From NCBI GenBank assembly GCA_022447495.1, contig JAKVBH010000027.1, positions 1 to 58,950 on the forward strand: DNA of 58,950 bases. Reading direction: 5' to 3'. Source of the DNA: Marinovum sp. (GTDB lineage: Bacteria; Pseudomonadota; Alphaproteobacteria; Rhodobacterales; Rhodobacteraceae). Each line of letters opens with the position of its first letter. Positions within the stretch are counted from its first letter, which is position 1. The position numbers and the translations under genes were made by a program. This document shows, in pieces, positions 1 to 8,198 of the stretch. Below the pieces are notes generated by a model, which worked only from the letters and a program-made list of their open reading frames with translations, was not told the DNA's origin and ran no database searches.

Positions 1-174
1 AAAATATTGATTTACACTGCTCAGCATTTCACCGTCCACCGCACCAGTCCCGCTACCTTGCATGCCGAAAAATGTCATCTTTAAATCGCGTGATGAACGG
101 ATGACAACACTGAGTTCGCCAGGATGATCAGTCGCGGTCACGAGCCAGACATGTCGGACACATGGGTTCTTCAA
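1..174 (-). CDS. Possible 3'-truncated (by window edge) coding region, unknown product
   Basis: A minus-strand frame stays open from a TTG at 174 to the window edge, with a stop codon just upstream of the TTG. The 58 visible residues include the run VWLVTATDHPGELSVVIR and look protein-like, with alternating hydrophobic and polar residues. No Shine-Dalgarno sequence precedes the TTG, so the start is uncertain. I recognise no family. The rest of the gene lies left of the window. It could be a chance open frame. Confidence 0.3.
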   Translation of the reverse strand, partial: MKNPCVRHVWLVTATDHPGELSVVIRSSRDLKMTFFGMQGSGTGAVDGEMLSSVNQYF

Positions 175-434
175 TCAGAGCCAAGAATGACGGCGCAATG
201 CTCGTGATTTCGAGGGGACGGCCCCGATGCCGGACAATAGGCTTGATCCGCGCATTTGATCATGCGATGGGCGTCGTATGACATTTGCCAATGATATCCG
301 ACGAAGCTGATCGATTTCTTTTCGCGCATTCGCGCGATCTGGCATTTGTTTTTCACCCAAAAACTTGACAGGGCCCCAAGCGCTTGGCACGGATCAAGCC
401 TCCGAAAAGGGCCATTTTGCAAAGGACCGATCTC

Positions 435-1622
435 ATGATCCCCTCCATCTTGCCAACCTATTCGCGCGCGCCTTTGACATTTGTCGAGGGCCAAGGCTCC
501 TGGCTTTTGGAGCGTTCTGGGCGACGTTTTCTCGATTTCGGGGCTGGGATAGCAGTGAACGCGCTGGGTCATGCCAACCCAACATTGGTGGCCGCGCTCA
601 AGGAACAGGCAAATAAGATCTGGCACTTATCCAACCTCTATGAGATCCCCGAACAACAGGCGCTTGCCGATGCACTCGTCGATGCGACCTTTGCAGATAC
701 CGTCTTTTTCACGAACTCTGGAACCGAAAGCTGTGAGCTCGCTGTGAAAATGGCGCGCAAATACTGGTATGAAAAAGGCCAACCTGACCGAGTCGAGATC
801 ATCACATTCGAAGGCGCATTCCACGGACGCTCTTCTGCAGCCATCGCCGCCGCGGGATCAGAGAAGATGACGAAAGGCTTCGGGCCCCTCTTGCCCGGCT
901 TTGTGCATCTGGCCTGGCCCGGGGAAGATGGTGATTTGAGCGCCGTGGAAACGGCCATCACCGACAAAACCGCCGCCATTTTCATCGAACCCATCCAAGG
1001 CGAAGGCGGCATTCGGCCGTTACCCGACGGCACGCTGAAAGCGCTCCGCGCGCTTTGCGACAAACACGGTATCATATTGGGGCTGGACGAAGTGCAATGC
1101 GGCATGGGCCGAACAGGGAAGCTCTTCGCGCACGAATGGGCCGGAATTAAACCAGACGTCATGATGGTCGCCAAAGGCATCGGCGGCGGATTTCCCTTAG
1201 GCGCAGTTCTGGCCACGGAAGAGGCCGCATCAGGCATGACCGGCGGCACGCATGGGTCAACCTATGGGGGCAACCCGCTTGCATGCGCGGTGGGCAAAGC
1301 GGTCATGGACACCGTCTCAGACGAACCGTTCCTAGAGCACGTCCGCGCGCGCGCAGGGCAGCTGCGCCAGGGGCTCGAAGGGCTGATCGCAACACATCCC
1401 GAGGTTTTTGAAAGCGTCCGCGGAACGGGCCTTATGCTTGGCATAAAATGCGTGGTGCCCAACCTCGAAGTTGTCCAATCAGGCTATGCTGAAGGTATTC
1501 TCACCGTTCCCGCGGCGGACAATGTGCTGCGCCTGTTGCCCGCGCTGAACATCACTGCAGAAGATATCTCAGAAGCGCTCACCCGTCTTGATCACGCCGC
1601 GAGCGCGCTCAAAGCGTCCTGA
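435..1622 (+). CDS. argD: Acetylornithine/succinyldiaminopimelate-type aminotransferase
   Basis: PLP-dependent class-III aminotransferase of about 395 aa, expected to convert N-acetylglutamate semialdehyde to N-acetylornithine in arginine synthesis. The PLP-phosphate loop NSGTES, the [12 protein letters not shown] segment and the Schiff-base lysine in [10 protein letters not shown] are all present. I chose the ATG at 435 because AAAGGA lies 8 nt upstream and family members begin close to this point; the same frame is open further upstream. argF follows 73 bp downstream, so the two are probably co-transcribed. A broader-specificity class-III transaminase cannot be excluded by sequence alone, but the argF neighbour argues for ArgD. 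Confidence 0.93.
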   Translation: MIPSILPTYSRAPLTFVEGQGSWLLERSGRRFLDFGAGIAVNALGHANPTLVAALKEQANKIWHLSNLYEIPEQQALADALVDATFADTVFFTNSGTESCELAVKMARKYWYEKGQPDRVEIITFEGAFHGRSSAAIAAAGSEKMTKGFGPLLPGFVHLAWPGEDGDLSAVETAITDKTAAIFIEPIQGEGGIRPLPDGTLKALRALCDKHGIILGLDEVQCGMGRTGKLFAHEWAGIKPDVMMVAKGIGGGFPLGAVLATEEAASGMTGGTHGSTYGGNPLACAVGKAVMDTVSDEPFLEHVRARAGQLRQGLEGLIATHPEVFESVRGTGLMLGIKCVVPNLEVVQSGYAEGILTVPAADNVLRLLPALNITAEDISEALTRLDHAASALKAS

Positions 1623-1669
1623 TTTCTTCTGGCCTCAAATATCCCGGGGGTGCGGGGGCAGCGCCCCCG
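1623..1669 (+). repeat. Intergenic repeat, copy A (TTTCTTCTGGC element)
   Basis: The element begins TTTCTTCTGGCCTCAAATAT, continues into CCCGGGGG, and ends in a GGGGGC-AGC-GCCCCC-like hairpin. The same core recurs at 25587-25643 (inverted) and 48069-48116. Here it fills the argD-argF gap. Confidence 0.8.
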
Positions 1670-1695
1670 ATCTCCACCAGCCACAAGGCACAAAA

Positions 1696-2622
1696 ATGAA
1701 CCATTTTCTAGACATTCATAGAACCGACGCAGGCGATCTGCGTGGGATCATCGACAACAGCCTGGCCATGAAAACGGCCCGAGCGGGACGCCCAAAGGGT
1801 GCCGTCGATAGCGAGCAACCCCTTGCAGGCCACATGGTCGCACTCATTTTCGAAAAACCATCCACCCGCACCCGCGTTTCTTTTGACGTCGGCGTGCGCC
1901 AGATGGGAGGAGAGACGATGGTGCTCTCCGGCTCTGATATGCAGTTGGGCCATGGCGAGACGATCGCCGATACTGCGCGCGTACTGTCACGCTATGTCGA
2001 CCTCATTATGATCCGCACTTTTGACGAATCCGTGCTCACCGAGATGGCCGAATATGCTTCCGTTCCTGTCATCAATGGCCTGACCGACCGCACGCACCCG
2101 TGTCAGATCATGGCCGACGTAATGACGTTTGAGGAACATCGTGGTCCCATCAAAGGCAAACATGTCACTTGGTGCGGGGATGGCAACAACGTGTGCGCCT
2201 CGTTCCTCCACGCTGCTGCGCAGTTTGAATTCGACATGACCTTTACCGGGCCCATGCAACTCGACCCAGAGCCTGAATTCGTGGGCCTGGCCCGAAAAGC
2301 TGGCCGGTCCGTGACCATCGAGCGCGATGCCGTAAAGGCTGTCACGCACAGCGATTTGGTGGTCGCAGACACTTGGGTTTCGATGCACGACAGCCAGAGT
2401 TCGAAGGAACGGCGGCATAATATGCTGCGCCCCTACCAGGTAAATGCGGAACTGATGACCCATGCGAAGAACGATGCGCTCTTCATGCACTGCCTGCCCG
2501 CGCACAGAGGCGAAGAAGTCACCTCTGAAGTCATGGATGGCCCGCAATCCGTAATTTTCGACGAAGCTGAGAATCGCCTTCACGTTCAAAAAGCCATCAT
2601 GCGTTGGTGCTTAGGCGTCTAA
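1696..2622 (+). CDS. argF: Ornithine carbamoyltransferase
   Basis: Cytosolic enzyme that joins carbamoyl phosphate and ornithine to give citrulline. The carbamoyl-phosphate loop reads [11 protein letters not shown], the HPCQ motif follows, and the ornithine-binding/catalytic [12 protein letters not shown] loop is near the C-terminus. The length of 308 aa is normal for the family. I placed the start at ATG 1696 (MNHFLDIHR), which matches the usual N-terminus; the open frame upstream runs through the intergenic repeat and is not coding. It lies downstream of argD on the same strand and is followed by a strong hairpin. Confidence 0.97.
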   Translation: MNHFLDIHRTDAGDLRGIIDNSLAMKTARAGRPKGAVDSEQPLAGHMVALIFEKPSTRTRVSFDVGVRQMGGETMVLSGSDMQLGHGETIADTARVLSRYVDLIMIRTFDESVLTEMAEYASVPVINGLTDRTHPCQIMADVMTFEEHRGPIKGKHVTWCGDGNNVCASFLHAAAQFEFDMTFTGPMQLDPEPEFVGLARKAGRSVTIERDAVKAVTHSDLVVADTWVSMHDSQSSKERRHNMLRPYQVNAELMTHAKNDALFMHCLPAHRGEEVTSEVMDGPQSVIFDEAENRLHVQKAIMRWCLGV

Positions 2623-2656
2623 TCATCGCGCCATCCTATCCGCAGTGAGCACTGAA

Positions 2657-2700
2657 TGATCCTGCGCAGGTCGAAACGCCTGCGCAGGATCATTGCGTTT
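2657..2700 (+). terminator. Hairpin terminator after argF
   Basis: Perfect inverted repeat of 14 bp (TGATCCTGCGCAGG, 2657-2670, and its complement 2679-2692) around an 8-nt loop, followed by a short T-containing tail. The inner CCTGCGCAGG is itself a palindrome. The tail is weak for an intrinsic terminator, so the hairpin may also act as an mRNA 3' end stabiliser. Confidence 0.75.
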
Positions 2701-2756
2701 AAGGAGCTCACATCATCTTGATCTTACGTCACCCCAAAAGTGACGCGGCGTCTCGC

Positions 2757-2771
2757 TTACGTGCACGTCAA
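2757..2771. promoter_or_regulatory. LiuR/PsrA-like MerR operator
   Basis: TTACGTGCACGTCAA is a near-palindrome with two ACGT half-sites, 65 bp upstream of the MerR gene start. From memory it resembles the motif described for LiuR-type MerR regulators of acyl-CoA catabolism in proteobacteria. A second inverted repeat, CGTCAC-N7-GTGACG (2727-2745), lies just upstream and may belong to the same control region. That the adjacent regulator uses it is inference. Confidence 0.5.
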
Positions 2772-2835
2772 TTATACGGCAACCTATTGCAAGCAACATT
2801 ACATGTATCCCCCAATGGATACAGGAGCCGAGCCG

Positions 2836-3246
2836 ATGATGAACGATGAGCACACGATGACCATCCGCGAGATGTGCGACGTTTTTGATGTCACACCACG
2901 CACTCTGCGGTTTTATGAAGCCAAGGAACTTTTGTTCCCGCACCGTGACGGTCAAAAGCGCCTCTTCACAAAGCGCGACCGTGCGCGGTTGAAGCTGATC
3001 CTGCAAGGGAAGCGTTTTGGTTTTTCGCTCGAAGAAATTCGCCAACTGCTCGATCTCTATCATGTGGACGATCAGCAATACACGCAGCTAAGCCAAACCT
3101 ATGCCATCGGCCAGCAACGCTTGGCTGATATGATCGGGCAGCGCGATGAACTCAACGAAGCCATCGCCGATCTCACCGACCAACTCAAAAGCGGCGCACG
3201 CATTCTTGCCTCCATGGAAGCCGCAGCCGCCAAAGCCGCTGAATAA
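2836..3246 (+). CDS. MerR-family regulator of beta-oxidation operon
   Basis: Winged-helix MerR protein of 136 aa. The DNA-binding region reads MTIREMCDVFDVTPRTLRFY, followed by the second helix and a coiled-coil C-terminus of the kind used for dimerisation. There are no metal-binding cysteines of the MerR/CueR type, consistent with the LiuR/PsrA-like branch that senses acyl-CoA or similar ligands. I chose the start at ATG 2836, which has ACAGGAG upstream; the open frame further upstream would run through the putative operator. It is the first gene before two acyl-CoA dehydrogenase genes and probably represses the operon and itself. Confidence 0.85.
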   Translation: MMNDEHTMTIREMCDVFDVTPRTLRFYEAKELLFPHRDGQKRLFTKRDRARLKLILQGKRFGFSLEEIRQLLDLYHVDDQQYTQLSQTYAIGQQRLADMIGQRDELNEAIADLTDQLKSGARILASMEAAAAKAAE

Positions 3247-3294
3247 ACCGAACACCCCCCCTTTTAGGGCAAGCCATTCTTTAGGGAGCAAACC

Positions 3295-5067
3295 ATGCCG
3301 AGCTACACGCCGCCGACCAAAGAAATGCAATTCCTTTTGCACGATGTGCTCAACGCCTCTGCCCAAGACATCGAGGGCTATGACGAGCTGGATCGTGACT
3401 TCACAAATGCCGTACTTGAAGAAGCCGGCAAAGTGGCCGCAGAAGTGCTTCAACCCCTGAACGTAATAGGTGACACCGTTGGCTGCACGCTGGAAAACGG
3501 TGTCGTGCGCACGCCTCCCGGGTTCAAAGACGCATTCGACACGATGCGCGAAGGTGGTTGGACGGCGCTTGATTGCAACCCCGACTATGGCGGACAGGGC
3601 CTGCCCTTCCTCGTCTCCTCCGCAGTGACCGAGATGTTCTCATCTGCGAACATGGCTTTTTCAATGTATCCAGGCCTGACCCACGGTGCCTATTCTGCAA
3701 TCAATGCCCATGGCACTGACGAACAAAAAGAGAAATACCTGCCTAAGATGGTCGCCTGCGACTGGACTGGCACGATGAACCTGACCGAACCCCATTGCGG
3801 CACCGACCTCGGGCTCATGCGCACCAAAGCAGTGCCTCAAAGTGACGGTTCGTTCAAAGTCTCCGGTCAGAAGATCTTTATCTCTGCCGGTGACCACGAC
3901 ATGTCTGAAAACGTGATCCACCTCGTACTCGCCAAAATCCCGGGCGGCCCCGAGGGCATCAAAGGTGTGTCACTCTTCATTGTGCCGAAATTTCTCGTGA
4001 ACGATGACGGCTCACTCGGAGCGCGCAATGGCGTTTCGGTGGGCAAGATCGAAGAGAAGATGGGCATCCATGGCAACTGCACTTGTGTGATGAACTACGA
4101 TGAAGCCACGGGCTATCTTATCGGAGGCGAACACAAGGGTATGCGTGCGATGTTCACCATGATGAACGAGGCGCGGATTGGCGTTGGAATGCAGGGCTAT
4201 GCGCAAGCGGAGGTTGCATACCAAAACGCACTGGAATACGCCAAAGACCGTCTGCAAGGGCGCGATGTCACCGGCACCAAAAACCCAGATGGTCCAGCGG
4301 ACCCGCTGATTGTGCATCCCGACATTCGCCGTAACCTTCTGGACCAAAAGAGCTTTGTCGAAGCTGCGCGCGCCTTTGCATTCTGGGGCGCAAACCTGAT
4401 CGACCGCTCGCATCGCAATGGCGACCAAGATGCCGATGGCCTCGTCTCACTGATGACGCCCGTCATCAAAGGCTTCCTAACAGACAAAGGTTTTGAACTG
4501 ACCACCGCCGCGCAGCAGATTTATGGCGGCCACGGCTACATTGAAGAATGGGGCATGTCCCAATTTGCCCGCGATGCGCGGATCGCGATGATCTACGAAG
4601 GGGCAAACGGCGTGCAAGCACTCGACCTGGTGGGGCGCAAACTGGCTCAGGACGGAGGCAAGCACGTGATGGCGTTCTTTGAGCTGGTAAAAACCTGGTG
4701 CAAAGAGAACGACAGCGACGAAATGAAACCATTCGTTGAACCGCTTAAAAAGGCGTCGAAGGACCTTCAAGCCGCAGGCATGTACTTCATGCAATCGGGT
4801 ATGAAGAACCCCAACAATGCGCTGGCTGGATCTTATGATTTCATGCACCTCTTCGGCCACGTCTGCCTTGGCCTGATGTGGAACTGGATGGCAAAAGCGT
4901 CGCTAGAGGCTCTTGCCACTGGCGCCTCAGACACCGAGTTCTATGAAACCAAACTGGCCACCGCGCGGTTCTACATGGCACGTCAGTTGCCTATGACTGG
5001 CACGCATTTGGCCCGCATTGAAAGCGGTGCTGAACCCGTCATGGAACTGGCAGCAGCAAGCTTTTAA
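3295..5067 (+). CDS. Acyl-CoA dehydrogenase, long form with C-terminal domain
   Basis: FAD-dependent acyl-CoA dehydrogenase of 590 aa, introducing the alpha-beta double bond in an acyl-CoA. It has an N-terminal helical domain, a middle beta domain ([13 protein letters not shown]) and C-terminal helices. It also carries the extra C-terminal domain typical of the roughly 590-600 aa subgroup that includes DmdC and several FadE-like enzymes. The likely catalytic glutamate is E435 in the YEGANGVQA motif. AGGGAG precedes the ATG. A role in methylmercaptopropionyl-CoA oxidation (DmdC) is possible by family, but the neighbouring thiolase and FadJ genes favour general fatty acyl-CoA oxidation. Confidence 0.9.
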   Translation: MPSYTPPTKEMQFLLHDVLNASAQDIEGYDELDRDFTNAVLEEAGKVAAEVLQPLNVIGDTVGCTLENGVVRTPPGFKDAFDTMREGGWTALDCNPDYGGQGLPFLVSSAVTEMFSSANMAFSMYPGLTHGAYSAINAHGTDEQKEKYLPKMVACDWTGTMNLTEPHCGTDLGLMRTKAVPQSDGSFKVSGQKIFISAGDHDMSENVIHLVLAKIPGGPEGIKGVSLFIVPKFLVNDDGSLGARNGVSVGKIEEKMGIHGNCTCVMNYDEATGYLIGGEHKGMRAMFTMMNEARIGVGMQGYAQAEVAYQNALEYAKDRLQGRDVTGTKNPDGPADPLIVHPDIRRNLLDQKSFVEAARAFAFWGANLIDRSHRNGDQDADGLVSLMTPVIKGFLTDKGFELTTAAQQIYGGHGYIEEWGMSQFARDARIAMIYEGANGVQALDLVGRKLAQDGGKHVMAFFELVKTWCKENDSDEMKPFVEPLKKASKDLQAAGMYFMQSGMKNPNNALAGSYDFMHLFGHVCLGLMWNWMAKASLEALATGASDTEFYETKLATARFYMARQLPMTGTHLARIESGAEPVMELAAASF

Positions 5068-5074
5068 AAAACCG

Positions 5075-5097
5075 AGGCGGGGTGAACCCCGCCCTAC
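5075..5097. repeat. REP-like GC-rich palindrome, copy 1
   Basis: GGCGGGGT-GA-ACCCCGCC followed by CTAC lies between two acyl-CoA dehydrogenase genes. It shares the 10-mer CCCGCCCTAC and the palindromic layout with the element at 53510-53535. It is probably an intra-operon mRNA hairpin. Confidence 0.65.
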
Positions 5098-5122
5098 CAC
5101 ACTGATCAAAAGGGAGGCCTTG

Positions 5123-6262
5123 ATGGGCAAGCATTGGCGTACAGACGAGCACCAAATGTTGGCAGATATGACCGCCAAATTCATCACCGATCAATGGTCC
5201 CCGCTCTACTACAAGTGGCGCAAGCAAGGCGAAATGGATCGCGAGATTTGGCAGCAAGCGGGCGAACTTGGCCTGCTCTGTCCCTCTGTTCCAGAAGAGT
5301 ACGGCGGCGCCGGTGGTGATTTTGGCCACGAGGCGGTCATCCTTGAGGAAGCAGCGCGCGCCAACCTTGCGAGCTGGGGTCACGGCATCCACTCCGGCAT
5401 CGTGGCGCATTACATCCTTGAATACGGCACCGAAGATCAGAAGAAACGCTGGTTGCCCAGGATGGTGACGGGAGAACTTGTGGGTGCGTTGGCCATGACG
5501 GAACCCTCAGGCGGCTCTGATGTGCAACGCATCAAGACCCGCGCCATTCGCGAAGGCAATGCGTATCGCCTATCGGGCCAAAAGACCTTTATCACCAATG
5601 GTCAGCACGCGAATTTAATCATTGTGGCCGCCAAAACGGATCCCACTCAAGGGTCCAAGGGCACGTCCTTGATGGTTGTCGAAACCGATGGCGCAGAAGG
5701 GTTTAGCCGCGGCCGCAACCTAGAAAAAGTGGGCTGCCACGCGGCAGACACCTCCGAGCTTTTCTTCGACAATGTCGAATTGCCGCCTGAGAACCTTCTG
5801 GGCACCGAAGAGGGTCAGGGCTTTTACCAGATGATGCAACAGCTCCCGCAGGAGCGGCTCATTATCGGCTGTGGCGCGGTTGGTGCGATGGAAGGCGCCG
5901 TGGCGCGCACCATTGAATACTGCAAAGAACGCGAAGCTTTCGGCGGGCCGCTGACGCAATTCCAAAACACGCGTTTCAAGCTTGCTGAGGTCAAAACAAA
6001 AACCGCCGTTGCGCGGGCGTTCCTTGACGCTTGCATGGCCGAACATCTCGAAGGCAAGCTCAGCGTCGAAAAAGCGGCCATGGCCAAATATTGGCTCACC
6101 GATACGCAGGGCGAAGTTCTCGACGAATGCGTCCAGCTGCACGGTGGCTATGGCTATATGCAAGAATACGCGGTCGCGGAAATGTGGGCGGACGCGCGCG
6201 TCCAGCGCATCTACGGTGGCACGAACGAAATCATGAAAGAGCTGATTGGCCGCAACCTCTGA
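5123..6262 (+). CDS. Acyl-CoA dehydrogenase, long-chain (ACADL-like) type
   Basis: Second FAD-dependent acyl-CoA dehydrogenase, 379 aa, of standard length. The segment LPQERLIIG places the probable catalytic base at E244, as in long-chain and isovaleryl-CoA dehydrogenases. At the usual MCAD position the motif is [11 protein letters not shown], with Gly instead of Glu. The pattern [13 protein letters not shown] is also typical of the LCAD-like group. The start at ATG 5123 has AGGGAGG 5 nt upstream; the upstream open frame overlaps the preceding gene and is not used. It probably shares the operon with the 590-aa dehydrogenase and covers a different chain length. Confidence 0.92.
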   Translation: MGKHWRTDEHQMLADMTAKFITDQWSPLYYKWRKQGEMDREIWQQAGELGLLCPSVPEEYGGAGGDFGHEAVILEEAARANLASWGHGIHSGIVAHYILEYGTEDQKKRWLPRMVTGELVGALAMTEPSGGSDVQRIKTRAIREGNAYRLSGQKTFITNGQHANLIIVAAKTDPTQGSKGTSLMVVETDGAEGFSRGRNLEKVGCHAADTSELFFDNVELPPENLLGTEEGQGFYQMMQQLPQERLIIGCGAVGAMEGAVARTIEYCKEREAFGGPLTQFQNTRFKLAEVKTKTAVARAFLDACMAEHLEGKLSVEKAAMAKYWLTDTQGEVLDECVQLHGGYGYMQEYAVAEMWADARVQRIYGGTNEIMKELIGRNL

Positions 6263-6298
6263 CCCCAGAGAGCGATATCGGCACAGAAAGGCCAGGCG

Positions 6299-6937
6299 AT
6301 GACAATCGAACTCTACTGCTTCGGAGAATCCGGCAACGCCTACAAAGCGGCGCTCGCGCTTGAGCTTTCCGGATTGGACTGGACGGCGCTTAAAGTGGAT
6401 TTCTTCGGCGGCGAGACCCGTTCGCAGGCTTACCGCGCCGAGGTCAATGAGATGGGCGAAGCACCGGTTCTCATCGATGGCGATGTGAAGTTGTCGCAAT
6501 CGGGCGTGATCCAAGCCTACGTCACCGAGAAATCCGGCAAGTTTGGCGGCGCCACGCCCGAAGAAGCGCGCGAAGTGATGCGTTGGGTCTTTTGGGACAA
6601 CCACAAGCTCAGTTCGCAAGCAGGTATGACTCGGTTCTTGATGAACTTTTTGCCCGAGGACAAACGCCCAGCCGAAGTGATTGGGTTCATGCAAGGTCGC
6701 CTCAAAGCCGCCTATGCCGTGCTCGATGCGCATCTCAAAGGCCGCGACTGGATCGTGGGAGACAGCGTCACCAATGCGGACATTTCGTGCTGTGGCTACC
6801 TCTTCTACCCCGAACCCTTTGGTTTCGACCGCGCCGCATGGCCCGAGATCAACCGCTGGCTGACCAACATCGAAGGCCTTCCCGGCTGGAAACACCCCTA
6901 TGACCTCATGCCCGGCTCCCCCTCGGACCGTGCTTAA
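6299..6937 (+). CDS. Glutathione S-transferase family protein
   Basis: Soluble GST-fold protein of 212 aa with an N-terminal thioredoxin-like domain (IELYCFGESGNAYKAALALELSG, with the Ser/Asn region at the usual active-site loop) and a C-terminal all-alpha domain containing the WIVGDSVTNADISCC capping motif. AAGG precedes the ATG. It lies inside the beta-oxidation operon between acyl-CoA dehydrogenase and thiolase genes. GST homologues sit in such operons in other roseobacters, but the substrate is unknown. A role in detoxifying reactive enoyl intermediates is only a guess. Confidence 0.85.
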   Translation: MTIELYCFGESGNAYKAALALELSGLDWTALKVDFFGGETRSQAYRAEVNEMGEAPVLIDGDVKLSQSGVIQAYVTEKSGKFGGATPEEAREVMRWVFWDNHKLSSQAGMTRFLMNFLPEDKRPAEVIGFMQGRLKAAYAVLDAHLKGRDWIVGDSVTNADISCCGYLFYPEPFGFDRAAWPEINRWLTNIEGLPGWKHPYDLMPGSPSDRA

Positions 6938-6955
6938 GACTTGGAGACGATCCCA

Positions 6956-8167
6956 ATGACCGAAGCCTATATCTATGATGCGATCCGCACCCCGCGCGGC
7001 AAGGGACGCAAGGACGGCGCGCTGCACGAGGTGACCTCGCTGCGGCTGTCGGCACATACGCTGAACGCGATTAAAGACCGCAACAACCTTGATGGTCACG
7101 CGGTCGAAGACGTCATTTGGGGCAACGTGACCCAAGTCGGCGAACAAGGCGGATGTCTTGCGCGTTCTGCTGTGCTGGCATCTGATCTCGATGAGCGCAT
7201 TCCTGGCCTGTCGATCAATCGCTTCTGCGCTTCTGGCATGGAGGCCGTGAACCTTGCAGCCAACCAAGTCAAAGGCGGCGCAGGCGAGGCGTATATCGCG
7301 GGCGGCGTGGAGATGATGGGCCGCGTGGCCATGGGTTCCGATGGAGCCGCCATTGCCGTGGACCCCAGCCTCGCCATGGACAGCTACTTCGTGCCCCAAG
7401 GCATCTCGGCCGATATTATCGCCACCGAATATGGCTTCTCCCGCGATGACGCCGATGCGCTGGCCGTTGAGAGCCAAAAACGCGCGAAAGCCGCCTGGGA
7501 CGACAACCGCTTTGGGAAATCCGTAATAACGGTGCGCGACCGCAACGGCCTCGCGATCCTGGATCATGACGAATACATGCGTCCTGAGACCGATATGCAG
7601 GGCCTGGGCGCGCTCAAGGCGTCGTTCAAGGACATGGGCGAAAGCATGCCCGGTTTCGACAAGGTCGCTTTGATGAAGTACCCCCACTTGGAGGCCATCA
7701 AACACATCCACCACGCGGGCAACTCGTCTGGCATCGTGGATGGCTCCGCTGCACTTCTGATCGGGAACAAAGAGTTCGGTGAAAAGCATGGACTAAAGGC
7801 GCGCGCGCGCATCAAAGCCACGGCGAAAATCGGCACCGATCCGACCATCATGCTCACCGGCCCCGTGCCCGTGACTGAAAAGATCCTGGCCGATACCGGC
7901 ATGTCGATCTCGGACATTGATCTCTTCGAAGTGAACGAAGCTTTTGCCTCGGTTGTCTTGCGCTTCATGCAGGCGTTTGATGTCGACCATGACAAGGTGA
8001 ACGTGAACGGCGGCTCCATCGCCATGGGCCACCCTCTCGGCGCGACCGGCGCCATCATCATTGGCACGCTGCTCGATGAGCTTGAGCGTACCGGTAAAGG
8101 CACAGGCCTTGCCACGCTCTGCATCGCATCCGGCATGGGTGCGGCCACCATCATCGAACGTATCTAA
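6956..8167 (+). CDS. fadA: Acetyl-CoA acyltransferase (thiolase)
   Basis: Thiolase-superfamily enzyme, 403 aa, catalysing the last beta-oxidation step (3-ketoacyl-CoA plus CoA to acetyl-CoA plus shortened acyl-CoA). The nucleophilic cysteine is C91 in INRFCASGMEAV. The NGGSIAMGHPLGATGA loop carries the catalytic histidine, and the second catalytic cysteine is in LCIASGMGAA. The start at ATG 6956 has GGAGA upstream; an in-frame ATG at 6941 is less well spaced. The gene directly precedes the FadJ-type gene, so the two products probably form the trifunctional-type complex. Confidence 0.93.
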   Translation: MTEAYIYDAIRTPRGKGRKDGALHEVTSLRLSAHTLNAIKDRNNLDGHAVEDVIWGNVTQVGEQGGCLARSAVLASDLDERIPGLSINRFCASGMEAVNLAANQVKGGAGEAYIAGGVEMMGRVAMGSDGAAIAVDPSLAMDSYFVPQGISADIIATEYGFSRDDADALAVESQKRAKAAWDDNRFGKSVITVRDRNGLAILDHDEYMRPETDMQGLGALKASFKDMGESMPGFDKVALMKYPHLEAIKHIHHAGNSSGIVDGSAALLIGNKEFGEKHGLKARARIKATAKIGTDPTIMLTGPVPVTEKILADTGMSISDIDLFEVNEAFASVVLRFMQAFDVDHDKVNVNGGSIAMGHPLGATGAIIIGTLLDELERTGKGTGLATLCIASGMGAATIIERI

Positions 8168-8198
8168 GCGCGCATAAGTTAAAGAATAGGAGATCCCC

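Noticed and set aside
365-392. TTGACA resembling a -35 box before argD
   Set aside because: No acceptable -10 box 16-18 bp downstream (CACGGA is there), so I do not call a promoter.
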